A stretch of 64,000 nt of DNA, taken from assembly GCF_007183175.1 (NCBI RefSeq), contig NZ_AP019807.1, forward strand, positions 3,654,001 through 3,718,000, read 5' to 3'. A program made the translations under genes and the position numbers. Origin of the DNA: Microbulbifer sp. GL-2 (GTDB taxonomy: Bacteria > Pseudomonadota > Gammaproteobacteria > Pseudomonadales > Cellvibrionaceae). Shown here one piece after another: positions 17,792 through 27,036 of the stretch. The notes below the pieces were generated by a model, which made no database searches, was not told the DNA's origin, and saw only the letters and a program-made list of their open reading frames with translations. Position 1 is the stretch's first letter. The number at the start of each line of letters is the position of its first letter.

Positions 17792-18649
17792 ATGTTTGAC
17801 CAGGTGGTATTTGCCGGCGGAGGAGTCCGCTGTACCTGGCAAATCGGATTCTGGGATGCGGTGGCCAGTGAGATACAGCTGTCACCAAGGGTGGTGAGTG
17901 CTGTATCCGCAGGGGCTTTGGTATCGAGCCTGATCCTGATGGGGAAATCACTGGCGGCAGTAGATCACTTTGCCACAGCATTTCGGACCAATGGCAGAAA
18001 CATCCATTGGCAGAACCTGTTTAAGGGAAAACCAGTGTTTCCCCACCATCATATTTACCGCCATGCGATGCGCAAACTTTTTACTGGTGGCCTTAAAAAA
18101 TTACACTCGACAGCGGATCTGCGTATTGCAGTAGCCTACTCGCCTGAATGGCTTTCAGGGCCCTTGGCGTTACTTCTGGGTATAGGGATCGACTATACCG
18201 ATACCTACTTCTCTCGTAGTTTGCATCCCTCCAGTGCAAGACGCTTGGGCTATCGTCAGTTTTTTCACTCGGCGCATAACTGCACTGATGAATTGGAGTT
18301 AGAGCGGCTGATTTTAACCTCTTCCTGCACGCCCCCGCTGACTCCGAGGCAACAGCGCGAGGGGGCGGAAATTCTCGATGGTGGTGTGGTGGACAGTGTC
18401 CCGGTAGGCGGCTTGGACCCGGAACCCGGTCGGGTCCTGATTTTGCTGACTCGCAATTACCCCCAGTATCCCTGGTGTTTCACTTGCCGTAAGGGAGATC
18501 AATTGTGGACCTATGTACAACCCATACGGCCGCTGCCGATCAGGGTATGGGACTTTGCCAACCCGCAGGCTTTGACCCGTGTTTTTCATGCCGGGCGTGC
18601 CGACGGCCAGGCATTCCTGGCAATGTTGCTGGCGGGGGAGCATTGTTGA
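17792..18649 (+). CDS. Patatin-like phospholipase, array copy 1
   Basis: Predicted lipid acyl hydrolase with a Ser-Asp dyad. The 285 residues begin with the oxyanion-hole loop AGGGVRC (8-14). The nucleophile S39 follows in SAVSAGAL, where the GxSxG motif begins with Ala instead of Gly. The dyad aspartate is D196 in ILDGGVVDSVPV. No signal peptide; a hydrophobic stretch (about 122-133) could touch membranes. The start is the ATG at 17792 with GAGGG upstream, chosen because all four array copies begin MFDQVVFAGGG. The longer upstream frame crosses the nfuA terminator region. Substrate unknown. Confidence 0.88.
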   Translation: MFDQVVFAGGGVRCTWQIGFWDAVASEIQLSPRVVSAVSAGALVSSLILMGKSLAAVDHFATAFRTNGRNIHWQNLFKGKPVFPHHHIYRHAMRKLFTGGLKKLHSTADLRIAVAYSPEWLSGPLALLLGIGIDYTDTYFSRSLHPSSARRLGYRQFFHSAHNCTDELELERLILTSSCTPPLTPRQQREGAEILDGGVVDSVPVGGLDPEPGRVLILLTRNYPQYPWCFTCRKGDQLWTYVQPIRPLPIRVWDFANPQALTRVFHAGRADGQAFLAMLLAGEHC

Positions 18650-18679
18650 CTGTTAGCCGCAAAAAAGAGGTTTCGGGGG

Positions 18680-19558
18680 ATGTTTGACCAGGTGGTATTT
18701 GCCGGTGGTGGTGGGCGCTGCACATGGCAGATCGGGTTCTGGGAGTCTGTCGCTGAGGAAATCCAACTGCGTCCCCGGGTGGTGAGTGGTGTGTCTGCTG
18801 GTGCCTTGATCGCTGGCTTGATCATGATCGGTAAAGCTTCGGCGGCGGTAGACTATTTTGCCGCTGTCTTTAAGGCCAATCAAAGGAATGCATATTGGCG
18901 CAACCTGTTTTGTGGGAAGCCGGTGTTCCCCCACTATGGAATTTACCGGAACGGGATCAGGGCACTTTTTTCAGAGTGCTTCCCTCGCTTGCGCTATGGG
19001 GCTGAATTGAGGGTTGCAGTATCCCGTCCACCACACTGGCTCCCGGTTTCCCTGGCGCTGGCCGTGGGAGGGTTAATTTACTACTCCAACAAATACCTGA
19101 TGCGCAGTCTTCATCCCGGCGCGGCGCGGCGTTTGGGGTACCACCAGGATTTTTATCGCGTTCAGGACTGTCGCGATGTTACTGACTTTGAACAGCTGAT
19201 CCTGAGCTCATCCTGCACCCCACCATTTACTCCGAGATTGTGGTGGCAAGGCATGGAAGCCCTGGATGGCGGAGTGGTGGACAATGTCCCGGTTGGGGGG
19301 ATAGATCCGGGTAAAGGGCGAGTGCTTATCCTGCTGACACGTCGTTATCGTGGCTGTCCCGACTGGTTTACCCGGCGCAACGGTGAGCAACTCTGGACCT
19401 ATATTCAACCATCAAAACCACCACCAATAAGTGTCTGGGACTTTACTAATGCAGAGGGGCTGAGAAGTGCCTGTGAAATGGGTCGTCATGACGGTCGCCT
19501 GTTTTTACACAATGTATTGGCTGATCACTGTTATTACACAGATGTTGGGGGAGATTGA
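18680..19558 (+). CDS. Patatin-like phospholipase, array copy 2
   Basis: Paralogue of copy 1, 292 residues, starting 30 bases after it with GGGGG directly before the ATG. The oxyanion loop AGGGGRC, the nucleophile motif SGVSAGAL (the only copy with the full GxSxG pattern, serine at residue 39) and the aspartate in ALDGGVVDNVPVGG are intact. The C-terminal block LWTYIQPSKPPPISVWDFTNAEGL is shared by all copies and marks them as one subfamily. Tight spacing suggests co-transcription with copy 1. Cytoplasmic or peripherally membrane-bound by prediction. Confidence 0.88.
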   Translation: MFDQVVFAGGGGRCTWQIGFWESVAEEIQLRPRVVSGVSAGALIAGLIMIGKASAAVDYFAAVFKANQRNAYWRNLFCGKPVFPHYGIYRNGIRALFSECFPRLRYGAELRVAVSRPPHWLPVSLALAVGGLIYYSNKYLMRSLHPGAARRLGYHQDFYRVQDCRDVTDFEQLILSSSCTPPFTPRLWWQGMEALDGGVVDNVPVGGIDPGKGRVLILLTRRYRGCPDWFTRRNGEQLWTYIQPSKPPPISVWDFTNAEGLRSACEMGRHDGRLFLHNVLADHCYYTDVGGD

Positions 19559-19729
19559 TATTTGAGCAGGTGATTTGGAGGAGGGAGACGATGCCCCTGG
19601 TAGCTGGATTTTGATATGGCACTTACCCAGGAAATTAACCTGGTGCCTGAAGCGATCAGCTCGATTAGGAGGCATACATTGAATGAGGGCTCGGGAAGAG
19701 CGCAGGGAATTAGAAAAGGAATTTTGTAC

Positions 19730-20605
19730 ATGTTTGATCAAGTGGTATTTGCCGGCGGAGGTGGGCGCTGCATCTGGCAAATTGGTTTTTGGGAATCGGT
19801 AGCGGATGAAATTAATCTGAGGCCTAAGGTGGTCAGTGCGGTTTCCGCAGGTGGCCTGGTAGCGGGGCTGCTATTGATTGATAGGGGACAGGAGGCTGTG
19901 CGCTATGTCCAGTCGGTTTTCAGTGACAATCGTAAGAATGTTTACTGGCGTAACCTGTTTCGCGAGGAGGCGGTGTTTCCCCAGTATGAGATATGTCGCG
20001 ATGGGATTAGGCAGCTATTTGACAAAGGCCTTGTGGATTTACAGGCAGTGGCTGAGCTGCGTCTCGCTGTGTGTCACCCCCCGGCATGGATGTTTGGACC
20101 ACTGGCACTAACCTTTGGTGCTGTAATCTACTATGCCGATAAAAAGTTTCCACGCAGCCTGCATTCCAGTACGGCAACACGGTTGGGGTTTCGCCAATCC
20201 TTTTATCGTGCGCAGGACTGTGCCGATATGGAGGAGCTGGAACACCTGATTTTGAGTTCCTCCTGTACCCCGCCTTTTACGCCCCGGTTGCAGTTGAATG
20301 GTGCCGAGATACTTGATGGCGGTGTGGTGGACAATGTGCCAGTCGCCGGACTGGATGGTGAGGAGGGTAGAGTATTAATACTCCTGACAGCCCGTTTTCC
20401 GGGCTACCCGGACTGTTTTACCCAGCGCCAGGGCGCACAGCTTTGGACCTACGTACAGCCTTCAAGGGTCCTGCCGATCAAAGTCTGGGATTTCACTAGT
20501 CCAGAAGCCGTCACCGCTACTCTGAATATTGGCCGTATCGATGGCAGGGCGCTGCTGGACAAGCTCCACTCCGGTGCCACTGAGCTGGGAGCGCAGGTAC
20601 TGTAA
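19730..20605 (+). CDS. Patatin-like phospholipase, array copy 3
   Basis: Paralogue of 291 residues. The start is placed at the ATG at 19730 by alignment to its neighbours, with AAAAGGA upstream; an in-frame extension to 19616 has no match in the other copies. The oxyanion loop is AGGGGRC (8-14), the nucleophile motif SAVSAGGL, and the aspartate is in ILDGGVVDNVPVAG. A 171-base gap separates it from copy 2, enough for its own promoter. All catalytic residues are kept, so the duplicates appear to be under selection rather than decaying. Confidence 0.88.
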   Translation: MFDQVVFAGGGGRCIWQIGFWESVADEINLRPKVVSAVSAGGLVAGLLLIDRGQEAVRYVQSVFSDNRKNVYWRNLFREEAVFPQYEICRDGIRQLFDKGLVDLQAVAELRLAVCHPPAWMFGPLALTFGAVIYYADKKFPRSLHSSTATRLGFRQSFYRAQDCADMEELEHLILSSSCTPPFTPRLQLNGAEILDGGVVDNVPVAGLDGEEGRVLILLTARFPGYPDCFTQRQGAQLWTYVQPSRVLPIKVWDFTSPEAVTATLNIGRIDGRALLDKLHSGATELGAQVL

Positions 20606-20839
20606 ATATGTTGGTTCAGCAGGCAGCCTTTCTCACTCATGCCGCAAGTGGCTAATGTCGTATCAGCTGCTGTTCTATTGGCAAGCCTGCTGCATGGACA
20701 GCTTGTATTTCCTCACAATGATTTCTCCCGGCGCGGATTACATGAGTTATTTCTGCGATTTGATTTTGGTGACCGGGGGTACTGCCTTGGTGATATGTCA
20801 TTGTCATATAAGCCCAGCATGATTGAGCGTTTAGGGTAG
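20606..20839 (+). pseudogene. Decayed fifth patatin-like copy (internal fragment)
   Basis: The frame between the copy 3 stop codon and 20839 reads MPQVANVVSAAVLLASLL, which lines up with RPKVVSAVSAGGLVAGLL of copy 3. It then jumps to LVFPHNDFSRRGLHELF, matching AVFPQYEICRDGIRQLF. About 30 residues between the two blocks are deleted, the N-terminal oxyanion loop is unrecognisable, the GxSxG glycine is lost and the C-terminal half is gone. It lies in the one long gap of the array, at the spacing expected for a copy. Seen by eye-alignment only. Confidence 0.6.
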
Positions 20840-21003
20840 GCTGATCTGTTGCGCTCGGCAGCTGAATCCATTAGCTTATGCAATTAGTTGCATATGAACG
20901 CATACTTTAAGATTCAGTATTGGACTGCCTGGAACTGGAAGCAGGGTGAGAGAAAGCCGGGCCAGGAAATGGCCGGGAACTCCACATTATAGGTAAGGGA
21001 TTT

Positions 21004-21879
21004 ATGTTTGATCAGGTCGTTTTTGCCGGTGGGGGTGGACGCTGCACCTGGCAAATTGGCTTTTGGGATTCGGTAGCTGGGGAAATTGGCCTTGCTCCCA
21101 AAACAGTGACTGCGGTATCTGCCGGTGGACTCATGGCAAGCCTTATCCTGATGGGGCGGGCCGAGGAGGCACGTGAGCATTTTTGGTCGGCATTTGCTGC
21201 GAATGCGAAGAACGCCTATTGGGGCAACCTGTTAAAGAAAGAGCGGGTATTTCCCCAGTACGGAATTTTCCGCAATGCCATGCTGGAGTTATTTCGCGAT
21301 GGTCTGGAGCCTTTGCGCAATGCTGCAGATTTGCAGATTGCCATAACCCATCCCCCGCGCTTTTTGACAGCGGGGGTGGCGCTTGGGGTGGGTGCGCTCG
21401 CCTATTATACCGACAAACACCTATTGCGTAGCCTGCATCCGAAGATGGCCCTCGGTCTCGGTTTTAAGCAGAACTTCTACCGTGCGCAAGACTGCACCAG
21501 TGTGGAGGAATTGGCGGAACTGATTTTATGTTCTTCCTGTACTCCTCCCTTTACGCCGCAGATGCGCTTAAGTGGCGCAACCGTGCTCGATGGTGGCGTG
21601 GTGGACAATATTCCGGTAGCGGGGTTGGATAAAGAGGCAGGCCGTGTATTGATCCTGTTAAGCCGGCGTTACCCTCGCTATCCGGATAGATTTAACCGGC
21701 GCCAGGGCGAGCAGCTGTGGACCTATGTGCAGCCATCACTGCCACCATTTATTCGCGTCTGGGATTACACCAATCCTGAGCTGGCACAAAAGACTTATGA
21801 ACTCGGTTGTGCCGATGGCCGGGAATTTTTACACAAGCATATGCTTGAACGGGAGATAGTCGATGAACAATTCCAATAA
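21004..21879 (+). CDS. Patatin-like phospholipase, array copy 4
   Basis: Paralogue of 291 residues with the ATG at 21004. The oxyanion loop AGGGGRC, the nucleophile in TAVSAGGL (serine at 39) and the aspartate in VLDGGVVDNIPVAG are intact. It keeps the shared LWTYVQPSLPPFIRVWDYTNPEL block. Its 3' end overlaps the NTF2-like gene by 17 bases, the only array member tied to a non-patatin gene. The 398-base gap upstream contains the decayed fifth copy and presumably a promoter. Confidence 0.88.
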   Translation: MFDQVVFAGGGGRCTWQIGFWDSVAGEIGLAPKTVTAVSAGGLMASLILMGRAEEAREHFWSAFAANAKNAYWGNLLKKERVFPQYGIFRNAMLELFRDGLEPLRNAADLQIAITHPPRFLTAGVALGVGALAYYTDKHLLRSLHPKMALGLGFKQNFYRAQDCTSVEELAELILCSSCTPPFTPQMRLSGATVLDGGVVDNIPVAGLDKEAGRVLILLSRRYPRYPDRFNRRQGEQLWTYVQPSLPPFIRVWDYTNPELAQKTYELGCADGREFLHKHMLEREIVDEQFQ

Positions 21880-22297
21880 CCCGATAGCGGAGTCAATTGC
21901 CCTGTGGCACGAAATGGTTGAAGCTCGGGATTTGAGCCGGCTGCCAAGTATCGTTGCGGAAGAGGCAGTATTTCGCTCTCCGGCATTTTTCAAGCCCTAC
22001 CATAGTTCGGCGGCGGTTTGCCTGATCCTCAATACGGTAATGCAGGTCTTTGAAAGCTTTGAATACGACCGCAGCTTTACAACTGAGTCCGGTCGTGATC
22101 TGGCCCTGGAATTTAAGGCCTCCATCGGTGATAAGAGTCTTAAGGGGCTGGATATCATTCGCTTTGATGAAAACGGAAAGATTGTCGAGTTTGAGGTGAT
22201 GATACGCCCGCTCAACGCCCTGCAGCAGCTGGCGGAGGAAATGTCCGGGCGCCTTTCACAGTACGTGACTCAATACAAGGATGCTCAGCCAGCTTAA
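21863..22297 (+). CDS. Nuclear transport factor 2 (SnoaL-like) family protein
   Basis: A 144-residue protein with the cone-shaped NTF2-like fold. Visible features are the N-terminal helix pair (ESIALWHEMVEARDLSRLPSIVAEEAVFRSPAF), a central strand set and the C-terminal FDENGKIVEFEVMIRPLNALQQLAEEM typical of the SnoaL-like branch. Members are small-ligand binders or isomerases; no catalytic residue can be named. The ATG lies inside the 3' end of patatin copy 4 with GGAG before it, so translation is coupled and a functional link with lipid turnover is a reasonable inference. Confidence 0.85.
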   Translation: MNNSNNPIAESIALWHEMVEARDLSRLPSIVAEEAVFRSPAFFKPYHSSAAVCLILNTVMQVFESFEYDRSFTTESGRDLALEFKASIGDKSLKGLDIIRFDENGKIVEFEVMIRPLNALQQLAEEMSGRLSQYVTQYKDAQPA

Positions 22298-22322
22298 TTG
22301 TTGTTTTTAGGAAATGATTGAT

Positions 22323-22358
22323 GGCAACCAGGTCGGGTTTAGAACCCGATTGGCTGCC
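22323..22358. terminator. Hairpin between converging NTF2-like and GH114 genes
   Basis: A long stem-loop with the core TCGGGTT-TAG-AACCCGA (22333-22349), extended by GGCA/TGCC at the base with small mismatches. Its position between converging genes suggests a shared terminator. No T-run is present on the plus strand, so efficiency is uncertain. Confidence 0.45.
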
Positions 22359-22375
22359 TGGCGGTAGAGGTAAAA

Positions 22376-23389
22376 TTAATTCCCTTCGTTTGTATCCAGG
22401 GAGTCGAAATATTCAAATGCGTCGATACCGTCCATATAGGCACCGTCAAAGCCCGCATCGACAATCTTGTAAATGTAAGAATCATTATTGCCGTAAATGA
22501 TGTCCTGCCACCCCGCTTTCCAGTATTCCACGTAATAGTTACCTGTTTCATTGGGGACTTCGTCAAGTAGCCAGGCCGGTGGGTTGGTAGGCCAGAAGGA
22601 TTGCCAATAGTAGCGGTTTTCCTGCGCCTCACCGATGTTCACATAGGCCATTACGAGCCTGTCCCCACCATTCTCCTTTACTTTGAGCTGTTCAATTTGC
22701 TCTTTGGTATAGGGCTCGCCATCGAAGAAAAAGTCGATAATGATCAGGTCGTAGTTGGTTTCACTCAATCTGTCGACAAGAACCTGTGGGCTCGAGAAGT
22801 TACCGGTGTTGGTCAGGTTGAGAAAGTTGTTGGCTTCGTTCAATTCACGGACATTGCGGTTGTCGACGTTGAAAGGTTCTGCAGGGTAGGGAGGGACATC
22901 GTTCAGGATCGTTTGATTTGCAGCGAAGGAAATATAGCCGACGCTCTTGTTTTGCTCGTTGGAATCGTCAACATAGTCTTCACGGCTGGCGAAGTCAGTG
23001 ACAAGAATAACGTTGTTGTTGCTGTTGTTGTCTTTGGCCAGGTCGAGATAGTCCTGCAAGCGGTCGCTTTCAGAGGTGCTGGTGGGTTGGTCAACACCGT
23101 TTTGCCCGTAGAACACTGCCTCCTGGGCGATACCATCGGTAGAGCTCACATAAGCGCTATCTACCTGGCCGGTGGTCTTGGTATCGGTAGTGATTAACTC
23201 AATGCCGTTTAGCGGGACAATAATAAAATCCCGTTCGAAACCCTTGGCATATTCACTGATATCCTCCACCAGATAGCGCATTTCCTGGTCGTAATCCACA
23301 TTAACTGGGATCACAATGTCGGGTAGGTCATCAAAGCTACAGCCGAAAAGAAGTACTGGGCTTAGGAAAAATGGAAGCGTCCGGTGCAA
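22376..23389 (-). CDS. GH114-type endo-alpha-1,4-polygalactosaminidase-like lipoprotein
   Basis: Probable exported glycosidase of the TM1410/GH114 group (TIM barrel; family members act on alpha-1,4-galactosaminoglycans of exopolysaccharides). The protein begins with a lipoprotein signal (MHRTLPFFLSPVLLFGC), so it should be lipid-anchored at Cys17. Conserved barrel elements are YDLIIIDFFFDGEPYTKEQIEQLK, RLVMAYVNIGEAQENRYYW and the C-terminal FDGAYMDGIDAFEYFDS with the expected acidic residues. The start is a TTG with GGAG seven bases upstream; the nearby ATGs are out of frame. It is transcribed in the same direction as hrpB, about 210 bases downstream of it. Confidence 0.85.
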   Translation of the reverse strand: MHRTLPFFLSPVLLFGCSFDDLPDIVIPVNVDYDQEMRYLVEDISEYAKGFERDFIIVPLNGIELITTDTKTTGQVDSAYVSSTDGIAQEAVFYGQNGVDQPTSTSESDRLQDYLDLAKDNNSNNNVILVTDFASREDYVDDSNEQNKSVGYISFAANQTILNDVPPYPAEPFNVDNRNVRELNEANNFLNLTNTGNFSSPQVLVDRLSETNYDLIIIDFFFDGEPYTKEQIEQLKVKENGGDRLVMAYVNIGEAQENRYYWQSFWPTNPPAWLLDEVPNETGNYYVEYWKAGWQDIIYGNNDSYIYKIVDAGFDGAYMDGIDAFEYFDSLDTNEGN

Positions 23390-23599
23390 AATTCATCTCC
23401 ATGGACGGTTGTTGGCAGAGCAAGTTAGCCTTGCTGATTTTCTCTATTGGCATGAGGAACCAGGCTAAGTTCCCCAAAGATTACCATTTTTTTCATGCTT
23501 TAATCATTGATTCAGAATAGGTGAATCCGAAGCTGCACAAAAGCACGGGGGTTAAAAGCCTACTTGCTCTAATCTGAACGACGGCTTAACGGTGGTGCC

Positions 23600-26164
23600 T
23601 CACTGTGTATTCATCCTCTTCTTGGTCTTGTTGGTGGCGACCGCAGTTAGGGGGTCGTCTGGCCAGTAGTGCTTCTGGTATTTGATGCGTAACTCCTTTT
23701 TCACTTCCTGGTAGGTATTAGCCCAGAAATTGGTGAGATCTCGAGTGATTTGCACCGGGCGTCGCGCTGGTGATAGCAGGTGAATCATCATGCTGAAGCG
23801 ACCGCCCAGGATTGCAGGGGTTTGTGCCATGCCGAACAATTCCTGCAGGCGCACGGCTAACACCGGAGGGGATTCTTCGTAGTTAATCTGGATACGGGAG
23901 CCGCTGGGAACGCTGTAATGGCTGGGGGCCAGCTCATCAAGCAACTGCTGTTGTGGCCATGTGAGCCGGCCTCGCAGGATACTGAGCAAGTCCAGCTGTT
24001 TGAGCTGTTCCAATTTATTAAAGCTCTGGAGGTGGGGAAGCAGCCAATTATCCAGACTGGCCAGAAGTGATGTATCACTCCAGTCAGGTAAATGGGCCTC
24101 GGCAACCAGGTCTTGTCCTATCTCACACTGGCGTAGAAACTCCACTCGGTTGCGGTACTGAATCGCATCATTAGTCCAGGGCAGTATCGCCAGCCCTTTG
24201 TGCCGAATGGCATCCAACAGAGCGCGACTCAATAACTCTGTAGGAACGTCCCTGGCTGCCTGCTGTTGCAATACCAGGCTTCCCAGAGTGGTGCGCTCAA
24301 CTGCATCTGCGCGCCCAGTGGCCTCATCCCAACGAATATATGTCTCTTGCTTTATCTGGTCGGCAAAGCAATCCCTTAAGGTGCCTGCTGAAACGGGAGC
24401 GGCCAACTGGATTCGGGCGTCGCGTCCCTGCCCATCGAGATCAGCAATTACCAAATAGTCACATATTGCCAGGGCATCATCATGGGAGAAATGTGCTCCG
24501 CGCCCATTGGAAAGCAGGAAGCGCCGCGCGTGATCATGGCGGTTTTTGGCGATTCTGTCTGGATAGGCCAACCCTAATAGGGCGCCAATCTGGTCGGGGT
24601 GGTCAATAGCTGCGGGATTGGTTGTTTGGCTGGAAGCGAGTTTCCCTAACTGGGTCTGCCAGGTTTTGGATTGCTGCCGAACTCTCTGGATAGCGCCCCG
24701 ATCTACTTCACGAGCTTTGTTCAGACCCTGTAAAACCTCAATCCGCTTGCCAATATCCCTGTCCCAACGGGCCTCGCCGCGAAATATATCTCGCTCTGAT
24801 AAAAGAGCCGCTAGCAGGCAGGCCTGTTGCTGTAGCCCCCAATCAAGGCCGCGTATCATCATGTGGGCGAGGCGGGGATGGCAGCCGAGGGACAGCATGG
24901 CACTGCCATGGCGAGTTATGCGTAGTTTATCATCGAGTGCGCCCAGCTGTTGCAACAGCTCCTGGGCTTGTGCCATAGGTCCGGCAGGAGGGAGGTCCAG
25001 CCAGCGGAGTTCAGATGAATCACTGATACCCCACTGAGCCAATTCCAAAGCAACTGGTGTCAGGTCACTGCGAAGAATCTCAGGGGTATTCCTGGTGCTC
25101 AGGCTACGCTGGCGCCCTTCGCTCCACAGGCGCAGGCACAGGCCAGCGCTGAGGCGGCCAGCACGACCGCTGCGCTGGGTAGCCGATGCTTGGGAGATGC
25201 GGCTGGTTACCAATCGGTCCATACCGCTATTGGGGTCAAAACGGGATTCACGCATCAATCCGGAGTCCACTACCATCCGAATCCCTTCAATGGTCAGGCT
25301 TGTCTCGGCAACGTTAGTGGCCAGAACAATCTTGCGCTTGCCCGGCTTTGCCGGTGTGATGGCCAGGTCTTGCTGCTCCCTGGTCAGGTCTCCGTATAAT
25401 GGAGCTATTGTTATATCGTTGAACGAAGGTGCTTCTTTGGTTAAACGCTCTTTGAGCTTTTCTTCAACTTGGCGAATCTCCCCCACGCCAGGCAGAAACG
25501 CCAGCAGGCTACCCATTTCATTGCGTGTGCAATCCAAGATCTTACGTACCATCAAGTTGGAGACCTGGCGTTCATCGTCCAGTTCTTCCCGTTGATCTAT
25601 GTATTGCACGCTGACGGGATAGCTACGCCCCTCGCTAGTTATAACCGGTGCATTGTTGAGTACCTTTGCAACAGCGTCTGTTTCCAGGGTGGCAGACATT
25701 ACCAGTAACTTAAGGTCCTCGCGCAGGTACTCCTGGGATTGCAGGCAAAGTGCCAGTGACAAGTCTGCCTGCAGGTTGCGCTCATGAAATTCATCGAAGA
25801 TAACCAGTGTCGTATTGGACAGCTCCGGATCAGACTGTAAAAGGCGGGTGAGGATTCCTTCTGTAACAACCAATATACGGGTTTGCTTACCGGCCTTGCG
25901 CTCCCCGCGAATCTGGTACCCGACAGTTTCACCAGGTTTCTCACCAATTTGAGCAGCCATTCGAGCCGCAGCGGTGCGTGCCGCGAGTCTACGCGGCTCC
26001 AGAATGATGATATTTTTATTCCCCAGCCAGTTTCTGTTAAGCAGGGCCAAGGGAACAACAGTGGTCTTACCTGCACCAGGAGGAGCCTGGAGGACCACAT
26101 TACTGTGCGCTTCCAAGGCCTCGAATAGTCTGGGTAGGGTGGATTGTATCGGTAAATCTGGCAT
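23600..26164 (-). CDS. hrpB: ATP-dependent helicase HrpB (DEAH-box family)
   Basis: Superfamily 2 RNA helicase-type protein of 854 residues. Walker A is APPGAGKTT (about 27-35), motif II is DEFHER, motif III is MSATLE, and the later helicase motifs include ATNVAETSLTIEGIRMVVDSG and QRSGRAGR. The ratchet/HA2 region and the HrpB-specific C-terminal domain (LPSHYSVPSGSRIQI-type block, ILGGRFSMMIHLLSPARRPVQITRDL) are complete. Its cellular role remains poorly defined; E. coli HrpB is dispensable. Length and motifs are normal for the family. Confidence 0.96.
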   Translation of the reverse strand: MPDLPIQSTLPRLFEALEAHSNVVLQAPPGAGKTTVVPLALLNRNWLGNKNIIILEPRRLAARTAAARMAAQIGEKPGETVGYQIRGERKAGKQTRILVVTEGILTRLLQSDPELSNTTLVIFDEFHERNLQADLSLALCLQSQEYLREDLKLLVMSATLETDAVAKVLNNAPVITSEGRSYPVSVQYIDQREELDDERQVSNLMVRKILDCTRNEMGSLLAFLPGVGEIRQVEEKLKERLTKEAPSFNDITIAPLYGDLTREQQDLAITPAKPGKRKIVLATNVAETSLTIEGIRMVVDSGLMRESRFDPNSGMDRLVTSRISQASATQRSGRAGRLSAGLCLRLWSEGRQRSLSTRNTPEILRSDLTPVALELAQWGISDSSELRWLDLPPAGPMAQAQELLQQLGALDDKLRITRHGSAMLSLGCHPRLAHMMIRGLDWGLQQQACLLAALLSERDIFRGEARWDRDIGKRIEVLQGLNKAREVDRGAIQRVRQQSKTWQTQLGKLASSQTTNPAAIDHPDQIGALLGLAYPDRIAKNRHDHARRFLLSNGRGAHFSHDDALAICDYLVIADLDGQGRDARIQLAAPVSAGTLRDCFADQIKQETYIRWDEATGRADAVERTTLGSLVLQQQAARDVPTELLSRALLDAIRHKGLAILPWTNDAIQYRNRVEFLRQCEIGQDLVAEAHLPDWSDTSLLASLDNWLLPHLQSFNKLEQLKQLDLLSILRGRLTWPQQQLLDELAPSHYSVPSGSRIQINYEESPPVLAVRLQELFGMAQTPAILGGRFSMMIHLLSPARRPVQITRDLTNFWANTYQEVKKELRIKYQKHYWPDDPLTAVATNKTKKRMNTQ

Positions 26165-26574
26165 GGGCGGGATTATAGTGGTTAAAGTTGCCGAGAGGAA
26201 AAGGAAATTAATGGATGCGAGATTTACATATTATCTCCATTGACAGGGGCTATAAGTGAAGATGAAATTGAATCCGGTCCAGGAACTCCAGCTGATCATT
26301 GAATAGGTGACTCAATAGTTATCTGGAAGATATTGAGAGTTAGTAGAGAATTATTAGGATTGCTTGTTTCTCAATTGAAAAGAGGAACTGGGCCTCCTCA
26401 AAATTAAAAGTTGGGTAAAGACCAATAGTGTTGCCCTGTTATTTTGAATTGTTATTGATCTGTGCTCTCTCTACAGAGGGGCAATCACCTAGTGACTTTT
26501 TATATGTCAAATAAAGTGCCTGTCTCCAATTAATACTACTATAAACTTGTGTTTAACATTGGGCTGGTACTGCT
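26165..26574. other. Intergenic stretch between hrpB and cupin gene
   Basis: No gene seen. This is the divergent promoter region of hrpB and the cupin gene and is A+T-rich. I found no convincing operator. Confidence 0.5.
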
Positions 26575-27036
26575 ATGGGGCTAAATCTACGACGTGTTGT
26601 GACGGGCCATAACAAAGCTGGTAAGCCAGTTGTAATTTTTGATGATCGGGGAGAGCATACTTCCAGCTGGCGTCCCCATATGCAGCAACAACAGCTTTGG
26701 ACGACTACGGACTTACCTGTTGAAATAGATTCAGTTAATGGTGACAAGGGGCACCGTCAGGCTGGTACAACTATTCGTGGTGGATCCATCTTTAAAGTGG
26801 TTGAATTTGGCCCAGGTGTAACGCCAAGAATTCATCGGACAGACAGTATCGATTACGCTATTGTTCTCTCAGGTGAGATTGATATGGAGCTGGGAGAGGA
26901 ACAGTTAGTTCACCTGAACGCAGGTGATGTATTGATTCAGCGTGCGACCATTCATAACTGGATTAATCGTGGAACAAAGCCTTGCTGCATAGCCTTTGTG
27001 TTAATTAGTGCGGTGGGCAATTCAGCAATTGGCTAA
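26575..27036 (+). CDS. Cupin domain protein
   Basis: A 153-residue single-cupin protein. The second half has the conserved cupin strands: FGPGVTPRIHRTDSIDYAIVLSGEIDMELG (motif 1) and LNAGDVLIQRATIHNWINRGTKPCCIAFVLI (motif 2, GDxxxQxxxxHxW). Motif 1 holds one clear histidine rather than the usual His-x-His, so metal binding may be altered. Related proteins are annotated as cupin or homogentisate-dioxygenase-like with unknown substrates. It is the last gene before the A+T-rich biosynthetic island and has no clear ribosome binding site. Nothing shows it belongs to the cluster. Confidence 0.85.
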   Translation: MGLNLRRVVTGHNKAGKPVVIFDDRGEHTSSWRPHMQQQQLWTTTDLPVEIDSVNGDKGHRQAGTTIRGGSIFKVVEFGPGVTPRIHRTDSIDYAIVLSGEIDMELGEEQLVHLNAGDVLIQRATIHNWINRGTKPCCIAFVLISAVGNSAIG

